64,000 nt of DNA, taken from Streptococcus infantis. GTDB taxonomy: Bacteria; Bacillota; Bacilli; Lactobacillales; Streptococcaceae. The DNA lies in contig NZ_KQ970822.1 in assembly GCF_001579645.1 (NCBI RefSeq), forward strand, positions 42,550-106,549. Direction: 5' to 3'. Positions 18,276-27,401 of the stretch are shown here, piece by piece (the first letter of the stretch is position 1; each line of letters opens with the position of its first letter). The notes beneath the pieces are model-generated. The model did no database searches. It worked only from the letters and a program-made list of their open reading frames with translations, and had not been told where the DNA came from. A program made the position numbers and the translations under genes.

Positions 18276-19547
18276 ATGTCAACTAAATTCATGAAGAGCG
18301 CTGCTGTACTTGGTACTGCTACTCTTGCTAGCTTGCTTTTGGTAGCTTGCGGAAGCAAAACTTCTGATAAAGCTGCTGATTCTTCTGCATCAGGAAGCCA
18401 AGAAATCACTTTCTATGTTGAAGACCAGTATAAAGCCTACGCTGAAAAAGTTGCTGCAGCTTATGAAAAAGAATCAGGTACAAAAGTTAACATCAAATCT
18501 GGTGACCAACTTGGCGGACTTGACAAACTTTCACTTGACAACCAATCAGGTCAAGCTGCTGACGTTATGATGGCACCATACGACCGTGTAGGTAGCCTTG
18601 GTACTGATGGACAACTTTCAGAAGTTAAACTAAGCGACGGTGCTAAAACAGATGATACTACTAAATCTCTTGTAACAGCTGCTGACGGTAAAGTTTACGG
18701 CGCTCCAGCTGTTATCGAGTCACTTGTTATGTACTACAACAAAGACTTAGTGAAAGAAGCTCCTAAGACATTTGCTGACCTAGAAGAACTTGCTAAAGAT
18801 AGCAAATATGCCTTCGCTGGTGAAGACGGAAAAACAACTGCTTTCCTAGCTGACTGGACTAACTTCTACTACGCATACGGACTCCTTGCTGGTAACGGTG
18901 GTTATGTATTCGGTCAAAATGGTAAAGATCCTAAAGATATCGGTCTTGCTAACGATGGTGCTATCGCAGGAATCGAATACGCTAAAACTTGGTACGAAAA
19001 ATGGCCTAAAGGTATGCAAGATACTGAAGGTGCTGGAAACTTGATCCAAACTCAATTCCAAGAGGGTAAAACAGCTGCTATCATCGATGGTCCTTGGAAA
19101 GCTCAAGCATTCAAAGATGCTAAAGTAAACTACGGTGTTGCAACTATCCCAACTCTTCCAAACGGCAAAAACTACGCAGCCTTTGGTGGTGGTAAAGCTT
19201 GGATCATCCCATCAAGCACTAAGAACCTTGAAGGCGCTCAAAAATTTGTAGACTTCCTTGTTTCAACTGACCAACAAAAAGCATTCTACGATGCAACTAA
19301 CGAAATCCCAGCTAACACTGAAGCTCGTGCTTACGCTGAAGGTAAAAAAGATGAGTTGACTACAGCTGTTATCGAGCAGTTCAAGAACGCACAACCAATG
19401 CCAAACATCTCTCAAATGTCAACAGTTTGGGACCCAGCTAAAACAATGCTCTTTGACGCCGTAAGCGGTAAGAAAGATGCTAAAACAGCTGCTAATGATG
19501 CTGTAACATTGATCAAAGAAACAATCCAACAAAAATTTGGTAACTAA
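18276..19547 (+). CDS. malX: Maltodextrin-binding lipoprotein
   Basis: 423 residues. MalX captures maltodextrins at the cell surface and delivers them to MalCD. Seen: a lipoprotein signal ending LLLVACG with Cys25 as the lipidated residue, a low-complexity Ser/Ala linker, then a periplasmic-binding-protein type 1 sugar fold (YEKESGTKVNI, APAVIESLVMYYNKDL, DGPWKAQAF). A TTTAGGAGGAA ribosome-binding site precedes the start. The ATPase component is not in this operon; in pneumococcus a shared ATPase (MsmK) serves this transporter. Confidence 0.97.
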   Translation: MSTKFMKSAAVLGTATLASLLLVACGSKTSDKAADSSASGSQEITFYVEDQYKAYAEKVAAAYEKESGTKVNIKSGDQLGGLDKLSLDNQSGQAADVMMAPYDRVGSLGTDGQLSEVKLSDGAKTDDTTKSLVTAADGKVYGAPAVIESLVMYYNKDLVKEAPKTFADLEELAKDSKYAFAGEDGKTTAFLADWTNFYYAYGLLAGNGGYVFGQNGKDPKDIGLANDGAIAGIEYAKTWYEKWPKGMQDTEGAGNLIQTQFQEGKTAAIIDGPWKAQAFKDAKVNYGVATIPTLPNGKNYAAFGGGKAWIIPSSTKNLEGAQKFVDFLVSTDQQKAFYDATNEIPANTEARAYAEGKKDELTTAVIEQFKNAQPMPNISQMSTVWDPAKTMLFDAVSGKKDAKTAANDAVTLIKETIQQKFGN

Positions 19548-19557
19548 TTGATTGCTT

Positions 19558-19592
19558 CAAGGGAGATAATTTAAACATCTCCCTTGATTTTT
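19558..19592 (+). terminator. Intercistronic hairpin between malX and malC
   Basis: CAAGGGAGAT (19558-19567) pairs perfectly with ATCTCCCTTG (19577-19586), followed by ATTTTTA. It probably works as a partial terminator or 3' stabiliser, so that more MalX than permease is made. Confidence 0.7.
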
Positions 19593-19670
19593 AGATATAC
19601 TGACAATGTTTTCAGTAACTTTGCTGATTAGCATCGAGCTCAACGCTCGTATCTTAGGAAAGGAGCACTC

Positions 19671-20960
19671 ATGGAACAACAACCAAAAAAAGCAGCCTTG
19701 CTTTCATTGATTCCTGGGTTGGGGCAAATCTATAACAAACAAAAAGCTAAAGGTTTTATCTTCCTTGCTTTAACAGTAGTTTTTGTCCTCTATTTTATTG
19801 CACTTGCAGCACCTGAATTGAGCAACTTGATCACTCTTGGTGAAAAACCTGGTCGTGATAACTCTCTCTTCATGTTGATTCGTGGTGCATTTCACTCTAT
19901 CTTTGTAATTGTTTATCTAGCATTCTATCTTTTCAATATTAAAGACGCTCATACGATTGCAAAACGTATCAATAATGGCATCCCTGTCCCATTGACACTT
20001 AAGGATATGATTAAAGGTATCTATGAAAATGGATTCCCATACTTGCTCATTATCCCATCTTACGTTGCCATGACATTTGCCATCATCTTCCCAGTTATTG
20101 TAACCTTGATGATCGCCTTTACTAACTATGATTTCCAACATTTACCACCTAATAAATTGTTGGACTGGGTTGGATTGACTAACTTCACAAATATCTGGAG
20201 CTTGAGTACCTTCCGTTCAGCCTTCGGTTCTGTTCTTTCTTGGACTATTATCTGGGCTTTGTCTGCATCTACTTTGCAAATTGTACTCGGTATCTTTACA
20301 GCTATTATTGCTAACCAACCATTCATCAAAGGAAAACGTATCTTTGGTGTTATCTTCCTTCTACCTTGGGCTGTCCCAGCCTTCATCACTATCTTGACAT
20401 TCTCAAACATGTTCAACGATAGTGTCGGAGCTATCAACACTCAAGTTTTGCCACTTTTTGCTAAGGTTCTTCCTTTCTTAGATGGCGTTCTCATCCCTTG
20501 GAAGACAAATCCAACTTGGACTAAAATTGCCTTGATTATGATGCAAGGTTGGCTTGGATTCCCTTATATCTATGTCCTTACTCTCGGTATCCTACAGTCT
20601 ATTCCAAACGACTTGTATGAAGCAGCTTATATCGATGGTGCAAACGCTTGGCAAAAATTCCGCAGCATCACTTTCCCAATGATTTTGGCAGTTGCGGCAC
20701 CTACTTTGATTAGCCAATACACCTTCAACTTCAACAACTTCTCTATCATGTACCTCTTCAATGGTGGTGGTCCTGGTAGTGTCGGTGGTGGAGCTGGTTC
20801 AACCGATATCTTGATCTCATGGATCTACCGTTTGACAACCGGTACAGCTCCTCAATACTCTATGGCAGCTGCCGTTACCTTGATTATTTCAATCATTGTC
20901 ATCTCTATTTCTATGATTGCCTTCAAGAAACTACACGCATTTGATATGGAGGACGTCTAA
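19671..20960 (+). CDS. malC: Maltodextrin ABC transporter permease MalC
   Basis: 429 residues, MalF-like. An N-terminal hydrophobic pair (about 10-75) precedes the six-helix permease core. The EAA loop near the C-terminal third reads [22 protein letters not shown] and contacts the ATPase. An AAAGGAGCACTC ribosome-binding site supports the start. Its stop codon is one base before the malD start. Confidence 0.95.
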   Translation: MEQQPKKAALLSLIPGLGQIYNKQKAKGFIFLALTVVFVLYFIALAAPELSNLITLGEKPGRDNSLFMLIRGAFHSIFVIVYLAFYLFNIKDAHTIAKRINNGIPVPLTLKDMIKGIYENGFPYLLIIPSYVAMTFAIIFPVIVTLMIAFTNYDFQHLPPNKLLDWVGLTNFTNIWSLSTFRSAFGSVLSWTIIWALSASTLQIVLGIFTAIIANQPFIKGKRIFGVIFLLPWAVPAFITILTFSNMFNDSVGAINTQVLPLFAKVLPFLDGVLIPWKTNPTWTKIALIMMQGWLGFPYIYVLTLGILQSIPNDLYEAAYIDGANAWQKFRSITFPMILAVAAPTLISQYTFNFNNFSIMYLFNGGGPGSVGGGAGSTDILISWIYRLTTGTAPQYSMAAAVTLIISIIVISISMIAFKKLHAFDMEDV

Positions 20961-20961
20961 G

Positions 20962-21804
20962 ATGAATAACTCAATCAAACTAAAACGTAGACTGACTCAA
21001 ACCCTCACTTACCTCTACTTGATCGGACTTTCAATCGTCATTATCTATCCTCTTTTAATCACGATTATGTCTGCCTTCAAGGCTGGTAACGTTGTGGCCT
21101 TTAAACTCGACAGCAATGTCAACTTTAGTCTTGATAACTTCAAAGGACTCTTTACAGAAACCTTATACGGTACATGGTACCTTAATACTTTGATCATTGC
21201 TTTAATCACAATGGTCGTTCAGACAAGTATTATCGTGCTTGCTGGTTATGCTTACAGCCGTTACAACTTCTTGGCTCGTAAACAAAGTTTGGTCTTCTTC
21301 TTGATTATCCAAATGGTGCCAACAATGGCCGCTTTGACTGCCTTCTTCGTTATGGCCCTCATGTTAAATGCCCTTAACCATAGCTGGTTCCTCATCTTCC
21401 TATATGTCGGTGGTGGTATCCCTATGAACGCTTGGTTGATGAAAGGTTACTTTGACACCGTGCCAATGTCTCTCGATGAATCTGCAAAACTGGATGGTGC
21501 AGGACACTTCCGCCGCTTCTGGCAAATCGTTCTCCCTCTCGTTCGCCCAATGGTTGCGGTTCAAGCACTCTGGGCCTTCATGGGACCTTTCGGAGACTAC
21601 ATCCTCTCTAGTTTCTTGCTTCGTGAGAAAGAATACTTTACCGTTGCCGTAGGTCTCCAAACCTTCGTTAGCAATGTGAAAAACATGAAGATCGCCTACT
21701 TCTCAGCAGGTGCTATCCTCATCGCCCTTCCAATCTGTATTCTCTTCTTCTTCCTACAAAAGAACTTCGTTTCAGGACTTACAAGCGGTGGCGACAAGGG
21801 GTAA
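20962..21804 (+). CDS. malD: Maltodextrin ABC transporter permease MalD
   Basis: 280 residues from the ATG at 20962, preceded by GGAGGACGTCTAAG. The longer open frame from 20917 lies within malC in another frame and has no ribosome-binding site. MalG-like: six hydrophobic segments and the EAA-type loop [21 protein letters not shown]. The last codons (GGTGGC region) form part of the following terminator hairpin. Confidence 0.95.
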   Translation: MNNSIKLKRRLTQTLTYLYLIGLSIVIIYPLLITIMSAFKAGNVVAFKLDSNVNFSLDNFKGLFTETLYGTWYLNTLIIALITMVVQTSIIVLAGYAYSRYNFLARKQSLVFFLIIQMVPTMAALTAFFVMALMLNALNHSWFLIFLYVGGGIPMNAWLMKGYFDTVPMSLDESAKLDGAGHFRRFWQIVLPLVRPMVAVQALWAFMGPFGDYILSSFLLREKEYFTVAVGLQTFVSNVKNMKIAYFSAGAILIALPICILFFFLQKNFVSGLTSGGDKG

Positions 21805-21834
21805 TATACCCCCGCCACCCTTTTTCTTTTTTGA
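21787..21834 (+). terminator. malXCD terminator overlapping the malD end
   Basis: GGTGGC and GGGT pair with ACCC and GCCACC, followed by a long T-rich run. The left arm is within the malD coding sequence. Confidence 0.75.
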
Positions 21835-21946
21835 ACTTATGCTGATATAGTCTGATGAAAAACAAGAATTTATTGAAAATCCCCTCATGGCTAGTTGATA
21901 ATTTTTATTAAAAGCCTACTTTCAACCAGCATTGTAGCTGCCCCAC

Positions 21947-21975
21947 TTGAAATTAAACACATTTCTCTATATAAT
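21947..21975 (+). promoter_or_regulatory. malA-malR promoter
   Basis: TTGAAA (21947-21952), a 17-base spacer and TATAAT (21970-21975). No MalR palindrome is seen here, so the regulator gene looks constitutive. Confidence 0.7.
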
Positions 21976-22009
21976 ACTCATATAGAAAAATGCCTATAGA
22001 AAGAGATTT

Positions 22010-22810
22010 ATGTTACCATATCCATTTTCTTATTTTAATAGTATTTGGGGATTTCGTAAGCCCCTATCTCAACGTTTTGGTCTCAACTGGTTTCAACTGA
22101 TTTTTACCAGTATTTTCCTGATTAGTTTATCTATGGTCCCTATTGCCATCCAGAACAGTTCTCAGGAAACTTATCCTTTAGAAACTTTCATCGATGATGT
22201 CTACACTCCTTTGACGGATAGTGTGGTTCAGGATTTGGCTGCCAATGCAAAGATTGTAGATGGTAAGTTGAGCTATACAGGTTCATCTCCTCATCAAGCT
22301 TCTATCCAAATCGGAGAACCTTCTAGTTCAAACTTCCCTGAGGAATTACTTCTGAACTTTGAACCTGAGAAACTCATCATCAGCAAGCAAGGAAAAGAAT
22401 TGACCAGCATTCGCTATCACGCGATAACGACTGAGAGCTTCCAAAGCAAGGAAAGCTTAACACAAGCCATTTCTAAAGACTGGTATCAACAGAATCGTAT
22501 CTATGTTAGCCTCTTTCTTGTGTTAGGTTCTAGCTTCCTCTTTGGGCTTAATTTTTTCATTGTCGCTCTAGGTTCTAGCCTCTTGCTCTACTTTACGAAA
22601 AAATCACGTCTCTTTTCATTTAAAACCTATAAAGAGTGCTATCATTTCATTTTGAACTGTTTAGGATTACCAACCTTACTTGCCATGATTCTAGGTCTCC
22701 TAGGCCAAAATATGGCAACTTTGATTACTGTTCAAAACATTTTATTTGTTCTATACCTGGTCACTATCTTTTACAAAACGCATTTCCGTGATCCAGACTA
22801 CCATAAGTAG
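22010..22810 (+). CDS. malA: Maltodextrin regulon membrane protein MalA (DUF1189)
   Basis: 266 residues. A hydrophobic segment near residues 28-46, a roughly 110-residue polar middle part that is probably extracytoplasmic, and three or four hydrophobic segments in the C-terminal half. This matches the DUF1189/MalA proteins next to malR in pneumococcus; the biochemical role is unknown. It ends 9 bases before malR and is co-transcribed with it. Confidence 0.82.
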   Translation: MLPYPFSYFNSIWGFRKPLSQRFGLNWFQLIFTSIFLISLSMVPIAIQNSSQETYPLETFIDDVYTPLTDSVVQDLAANAKIVDGKLSYTGSSPHQASIQIGEPSSSNFPEELLLNFEPEKLIISKQGKELTSIRYHAITTESFQSKESLTQAISKDWYQQNRIYVSLFLVLGSSFLFGLNFFIVALGSSLLLYFTKKSRLFSFKTYKECYHFILNCLGLPTLLAMILGLLGQNMATLITVQNILFVLYLVTIFYKTHFRDPDYHK

Positions 22811-22819
22811 GAGATTATT

Positions 22820-23806
22820 ATGCCTGTTACGATTAAAGACGTGGCCAAGGCTGCAGGGGTCTCACCCTCAACCGTAACCCGTGTTATTCAAAACAAATCA
22901 ACCATTAGCGATGAAACAAAAAAACGAGTTCGAAAGGCAATGAAGGAACTCAACTACCATCCTAACCTTAATGCCCGAAGCCTGGTTAGCAGTTATACGC
23001 AAGTTATCGGCTTGGTTCTTCCAGATGATTCAGACGTTTTCTATCAAAATCCTTTCTTTCCTTCTGTCCTTAGAGGAATTGCACAAGTTGCTTCAGAAAA
23101 TCACTATGCCATCCAGATTGCAACTGGAAAAGACGAAAAAGAGCGTTTAAATGCAATTTCACAGATGGTCTATGGAAAGCGTGTAGACGGTCTTATCTTC
23201 TTGTATGCTCAAGAAAATGACCCCTTGGTTAAACTCGTTACTGAAGAACAATTTCCCTTCCTCATCCTTGGGAAATCACTATCACCTTTTATTCCACTTG
23301 TTGATAACGATAACATCCAAGCCGGATTTGATGCAGCCGAATACTTCATCAAAAAAGGATGCGGCCACATTGCTTTCATCGGTGGTACCAAGAAACTCTA
23401 CGTTACCCAGGATCGTCTAAGAGGTTACGAGCAAGCCCTTCAAGAACACAAACTAGATCTTGATAGCCATCGTACCTTTTTCGCTGATGAATTCCTTGAA
23501 GAAAAGGGATATAATTTTAGCAAACAACTTTTTGAATACGATCCAAAAACCGATGCTGTTATCACAACAGATAGCCTCTTAGCTGAAGGTGTTTGTAACT
23601 ACCTCAACGAACATCAGCTTAATGTCCCTGTTCTCAGCTTTGACTCTGTTAATCCAAGATTAAACCTAGCGGCCTATGTCAATATTAATAGTCTTGCTCT
23701 TGGTCGCACTTCGTTTGAGACGATTCTTCAAATCATCAATGATGTCAAAGAAAATCGTCAAATCTGCTATCGTCAAGTGATTGCACACGAAATCGTTGAA
23801 AAATAA
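22820..23806 (+). CDS. malR: LacI-family maltose operon repressor MalR
   Basis: 328 residues. Seen: the N-terminal LacI helix-turn-helix TIKDVAKAAGVSPSTVTRVIQNK (3-25), the hinge helix region NLNARSLVSS, and a periplasmic-binding-protein-like effector domain. By family knowledge it binds the CGCAAACGTTTGCG operators in the malQ/malX intergenic region and is released by maltose or maltodextrin. Confidence 0.95.
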   Translation: MPVTIKDVAKAAGVSPSTVTRVIQNKSTISDETKKRVRKAMKELNYHPNLNARSLVSSYTQVIGLVLPDDSDVFYQNPFFPSVLRGIAQVASENHYAIQIATGKDEKERLNAISQMVYGKRVDGLIFLYAQENDPLVKLVTEEQFPFLILGKSLSPFIPLVDNDNIQAGFDAAEYFIKKGCGHIAFIGGTKKLYVTQDRLRGYEQALQEHKLDLDSHRTFFADEFLEEKGYNFSKQLFEYDPKTDAVITTDSLLAEGVCNYLNEHQLNVPVLSFDSVNPRLNLAAYVNINSLALGRTSFETILQIINDVKENRQICYRQVIAHEIVEK

Positions 23807-23823
23807 AAACCAACTCTGAATAT

Positions 23824-23880
23824 TTAAATGTCATCCTATAAGTTAGGTGAAGAAATTCTAACTTATAGGGTGATATTTAA
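23824..23880. repeat. Long hairpin at left edge of accessory island
   Basis: A stem of about 23 pairs (23824-23846 with 23858-23880, two G-T pairs) around an 11-base loop. The inner perfect part is CCTATAAGTTAG/CTAACTTATAGG. It may terminate malR. It shares the sequence AACTTAT, GGGTG and TATT with the hairpin at 26389-26438. Confidence 0.75.
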
Positions 23881-23883
23881 TAC

Positions 23884-24250
23884 TCAATTATTTTCAAAAA
23901 GAAGCCTCATCCATTGTCTGCTGACAGTGGACTTTAAAACGCTTTTTTCCAGTCCTTGAATAACTTCTTGAAGCTTATCAACGACGGCTTCCAATGTTTG
24001 AGAAGCTTTATTTTTAAAACATCTTTTTAGAATTTCTTTCCAGACTTGTTCAATAGGAGTCATTTTTGGTCTATAAGGTAGGATGCCAATTCAATATTAC
24101 TTGGAATCTCTAAGGTACTTGATTTATGCCATATAGCATTAACCATGACAAGTAAATTATAGTCATCTGGATAAGTTTGTGATATTTGGCGTACGATGAA
24201 TCTCTTAGGAGTTGTTCAATTTTTTGTATTTCTTCGTTTGTAAGTTTCAT
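23884..24250 (-). pseudogene. IS630-type transposase remnant (internal deletion and frameshift)
   Basis: Read on the minus strand, the ATG at 24250 gives MKLTNEEIQKIEQLLRDSS, the N-terminus of an IS630-Spn1-type transposase. It jumps directly to a C-terminal DDE-domain piece (YPDDYNLLVMVNAIWHKSS) in another frame. A second shift leads to the catalytic-end motif MTPIEQVWKEILKRCFKNK and the final RQWMRLLFENN. The whole middle of the transposase is deleted, so the element is dead. It lies between malR and the accessory genes. Confidence 0.85.
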
Positions 24251-24404
24251 AACTAACTATTATAAGATGTTTTTTTGATTTTAGTCTAGTATGAATATTG
24301 AAAGACATATACAAAATTTTACCGCTAAAAATTATTCCCCAAGGTAATAATTGATATCAACCCTCTAATTGTGAACATTATTTTTAACGGGCATTTTAAA
24401 ATTA

Positions 24405-24413
24405 TGCTATAAT
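24405..24413 (+). promoter_or_regulatory. Promoter of the accessory trio
   Basis: TGCTATAAT is an extended -10 about 30 bases before the first island gene. No clear -35 is present. Confidence 0.5.
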
Positions 24414-24442
24414 TAATTATATCAATTTTTGAGAGGTAAATT

Positions 24443-25486
24443 ATGACAAACGATGTGATTCAAAAGGTTCGAATTGATAGTCTTGATGTTGATAATCCTT
24501 TTTTTAATTCTTTAAGGGCTGACTATCCCGGATTCAATTCATGGCTTAGTAGAAAAGGCGAAGAAGACGCCTATGTTTTAGTAGATAACAATCAATTATT
24601 GGGATTTTTGTATCTTAAAGATGAAGAGGAGGCTGATGATAGTATTACTCCTTCTTTTGATATGCAACGCCGTTTGAAAATTGGAACCTTTAAAATTAAT
24701 CCTCATGGCACTGTTCTTGGACAACGTTTCTTAAGTATTATCTTAAGAAGAATGTTGAATGATAAGCACGATTTTACTTATGTTACTTTATTTCCTAAAC
24801 AGACAGCTTTAATTAATCTTTTTGAGAAATTTGGTTTTCGGAAATGGGGGACAAAGAATAATGGAGAATTAGTTTATTATAAAAATTTGGAAGTCTTTAA
24901 TGACATCTACAGAGATTTCCCTCGTTTATCACTTCAATACCCTACGAAAAAATATTTACTTTCTATTTTTCCTCGGTATCATACAAAGATGTTCCCGGAA
25001 TCTCAATTACGTACTGAGATACATCACTATGTCGAGGATTTGTCCGTAACAAATTCTAGTGAAAAGATTTATATTAGTGCTGCTAGACAGGTGCCTGAAA
25101 TGCGACCTGGAGACCATATTGTTATATACAGAACTGCAGAAGAAGGCATACCTGCAGAATTTAGCTCAGTTGCTTCAACAATCTGTACTGTTAGCGAGGT
25201 TAAGCAGATAACAGATTTTGAAAATTTTGATAATTTCCGAGAATATTGTGGTAGGGGGACAATTTTCAGTCAAGAAGAATTGCAAAAATTTTGGCATAAT
25301 CAGTATCCTAAATATATTATAAAAATGCTCTATAATGTCTCTTTGAACAAAAGAATTATTCGGAGAGACTTAAGAGATATTGTTGGGATTAATGCTCAAC
25401 GATGGACTTGTGTAGAGTTATCGGATAATCAATTTAGAGATATCTTAGAAATGGGTGAGATAAATGAAAGCTTTATTATCAATTAA
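24443..25486 (+). CDS. GNAT acetyltransferase-like protein with C-terminal PUA/EVE-like domain
   Basis: 347 residues, not assigned to a named family. Residues 1-150 look like a GNAT fold: VLVDNNQLLGFLYL strand, the KIGTFKINPHGTVLGQRFLS acetyl-CoA-binding region, and ALINLFEKFGFRKWG near the end. Residues about 180-345 contain RPGDHIVIYRTAE, the kind of strand found in PUA/EVE/ASCH folds that bind modified nucleotides in RNA or DNA. Codon use is clearly more AT-rich than in the neighbours. A GAGAGGTAAATT ribosome-binding site fits the start. It overlaps the ASCH gene by 23 bases. Confidence 0.7.
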   Translation: MTNDVIQKVRIDSLDVDNPFFNSLRADYPGFNSWLSRKGEEDAYVLVDNNQLLGFLYLKDEEEADDSITPSFDMQRRLKIGTFKINPHGTVLGQRFLSIILRRMLNDKHDFTYVTLFPKQTALINLFEKFGFRKWGTKNNGELVYYKNLEVFNDIYRDFPRLSLQYPTKKYLLSIFPRYHTKMFPESQLRTEIHHYVEDLSVTNSSEKIYISAARQVPEMRPGDHIVIYRTAEEGIPAEFSSVASTICTVSEVKQITDFENFDNFREYCGRGTIFSQEELQKFWHNQYPKYIIKMLYNVSLNKRIIRRDLRDIVGINAQRWTCVELSDNQFRDILEMGEINESFIIN

Positions 25487-25847
25487 ACCAGAGTTCGTAG
25501 AAGAAATTATAGAGGGGAGGAAAAAATTTGAATATCGAAAGAAAGTTTTTAAGCGTTCGGACATTTCCTCTATTGTCGTTTACGCAACGAAGCCATATGG
25601 TAAAGTAGTTGGAGAATTCGAAATTGAAACTATTTTAGAAGAAAATATTGATAAATTATGGAGTGATACTAAGCACCTATCTGGTATTTCAGAAGAATTT
25701 TTCTATGAGTATTTTAAAGATAGAGATAGTGGTTTTGCTATTCAGATTAAAAAATTTAAAGAATATAATAAACATCTCGAACTATCAGAATTTGATTCTA
25801 CGATAAAAGCGCCACCTCAATCTTTTTGTTATATAAGGAGGTACTAG
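25464..25847 (+). CDS. ASCH-domain protein
   Basis: 127 residues, a stand-alone ASCH domain. The opening ALLSIKPEFVEEIIEGRKKFEYRKK is the classic family signature, with IVVYATKPYGKVVGEFEI following. ASCH domains are PUA-like folds predicted to bind RNA; one member (YqfB) hydrolyses N4-acetylcytidine. The start codon is inside the end of the GNAT/PUA gene (GGGTGAGATAA ribosome-binding region), so the two are translationally coupled. It is AT-rich like its neighbours. Confidence 0.82.
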   Translation: MKALLSIKPEFVEEIIEGRKKFEYRKKVFKRSDISSIVVYATKPYGKVVGEFEIETILEENIDKLWSDTKHLSGISEEFFYEYFKDRDSGFAIQIKKFKEYNKHLELSEFDSTIKAPPQSFCYIRRY

Positions 25848-25848
25848 T

Positions 25849-26370
25849 TTGGAATATATTTTATTAGTAGGTGTCCATGGTGTTGGTAAAACAACTTTGT
25901 TAGAAAATCTAAAAAAAGATATGCAATTTGTTGCCTTATCAATCAGCGACCTAATTCGTCAAGCAGGAAATAAAATACAGTCATCCGATAAATTTACAAA
26001 AAATATTACTAACAATCAAGAACTGTGGAAACAAGAATTAGCGACCTATCCATTTAAGGATAATGATGTTGTAATATTGGATGGACATTTTACACTTTTA
26101 AATCATTCGAAGGAAATCGTCAAATTACCTTTTTCTACTTTTGATGGTTTGGAAATCCGTAAAATTATATTGAAGAAAGAGCATCCTGTCGTTATTCGAG
26201 AGAGATTAGAGCAAAGGGATAATCAGTACTGGAAACAAGAATTAATTGAGTCTTTTCAAGACAGTGAGGAAAATCAAGCTTTGGAATTCTCTCGTTTAAA
26301 AAATATTCCCATTTTTATTTATGATAATGATTCGAAATTAGACGAACTCAAAAATCTATTAATTGTCTAG
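25849..26370 (+). CDS. P-loop NTPase/kinase-like protein (TTG start)
   Basis: 173 residues from a TTG at 25849, chosen because an exact AAGGAGG lies seven bases ahead and just after the ASCH coding end. Walker A GVHGVGKT at 8-15, a candidate Walker B VVILDGHFTL and an arginine-rich helix with RERLEQRDNQYW resemble small nucleotide or nucleoside kinases. No exact family is recognised. Its tight coupling to the ASCH gene suggests a joint role, perhaps in nucleotide or RNA modification (inference). Confidence 0.7.
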   Translation: MEYILLVGVHGVGKTTLLENLKKDMQFVALSISDLIRQAGNKIQSSDKFTKNITNNQELWKQELATYPFKDNDVVILDGHFTLLNHSKEIVKLPFSTFDGLEIRKIILKKEHPVVIRERLEQRDNQYWKQELIESFQDSEENQALEFSRLKNIPIFIYDNDSKLDELKNLLIV

Positions 26371-26388
26371 AGATGAATTTTAAAATAT

Positions 26389-26438
26389 GAATAGCACCCC
26401 ATAAGTTGAACAAAAATCTAACTTATGGGGTGCTATTC
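26389..26438. repeat. Perfect 19-base-pair hairpin at right edge of accessory island
   Basis: GAATAGCACCCCATAAGTT (26389-26407) and its exact reverse complement (26420-26438) flank a 12-base loop. It sits between the convergent kinase-like gene and yitT and could terminate both. Core sequence resembles the hairpin at 23824-23880. Confidence 0.8.
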
Positions 26439-26459
26439 TCTATTGGCGTTTTTTTATGA

Positions 26460-27401
26460 CTAGTTTTCGACTTCAACAAATCGGCCTAGGATATGAACGT
26501 TTTCTGAAACAGAAACAAAGGCTGTTGGATCAACTTGCTTCATGATCAGTTTAAAATCATTGAACTCTGCACGAGTGATAACCGTAATCAAAACAGCCTT
26601 ACGTTCGTGGTTATAAGTTCCTTCAGCATCATGGATCATGGTTGCTCCACGATGCAATTTATTATGGATCTTCTCAATGACGGCATCTGGATTACTAGTG
26701 ACAATCATAGCCTGCATGCGTTTTTGCTTGGTGAAAACTGCATCTGTCACACGACTTGAGACAAAGATGGTAATCATGGAATAAAGGGCATATTTCCAAC
26801 CAAAGGTCACTCCAGCAATCAGCATAATTGTACCGTTCACCAAGAAAGAGATGCTTCCGACGTTACGACCAGTCTTCTTACGAATGGTTAAGCTGACAAT
26901 GTCTGTTCCACCACTGGAGATGTTATGACGTAAAGCAAAGCCGATCCCCAGTCCCATAACGACACCCCCAAAAAGGGCATTGATGATTGGGTCCTCTGTC
27001 AAGACGACCACTGGCACAAACTGGATAAAGAGCGAGCTCATGGATACCGTGATAAAGGTAAAAATCGTGAACTTATGTCCAATTTGGTACCAAGCCAAAA
27101 TCATGAGAGGAATATTGATGGCATAAAAGGCTACCGATATCGGGAAATGAAAACCAAACCAGTGGTTACTAAGGGCAGATATAATCTGGGCCAAACCTGT
27201 CGCACCACTTGAATAAACGTGCCCTGGTTGGAAAAAGAAATTGACGGCTACTGCTGATAGAAAACCATATACCAGAGAAGCTGAGATTTTTTCATCGTAT
27301 TTTTCTCGAGAGATACTTTGTAAAACACGCAAAATCTTTACTCGATAAGCAAAGCGGCGAAGATAATGGTACCACTTTTTAGTTAGTTTCGTTTGTTTCA
27401 T
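26460..27401 (-). CDS. YitT family membrane protein (DUF161/DUF2179)
   Basis: 313 residues. A basic N-terminus is followed by five to six hydrophobic segments containing glycine-rich stretches such as [23 protein letters not shown]. The C-terminal soluble DUF2179 domain ([27 protein letters not shown]) looks ligand-binding. Function is unknown in streptococci. The start lies inside the last codons of aspS (23-base overlap), implying co-transcription and coupling. Confidence 0.85.
   Translation of the reverse strand: MKQTKLTKKWYHYLRRFAYRVKILRVLQSISREKYDEKISASLVYGFLSAVAVNFFFQPGHVYSSGATGLAQIISALSNHWFGFHFPISVAFYAINIPLMILAWYQIGHKFTIFTFITVSMSSLFIQFVPVVVLTEDPIINALFGGVVMGLGIGFALRHNISSGGTDIVSLTIRKKTGRNVGSISFLVNGTIMLIAGVTFGWKYALYSMITIFVSSRVTDAVFTKQKRMQAMIVTSNPDAVIEKIHNKLHRGATMIHDAEGTYNHERKAVLITVITRAEFNDFKLIMKQVDPTAFVSVSENVHILGRFVEVEN

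Noticed and set aside
24443..26370. Classical toxin-antitoxin pair in the accessory trio
   Set aside because: The GNAT-like protein is too long and fused to a PUA-like domain, and no ribbon-helix-helix antitoxin is present.
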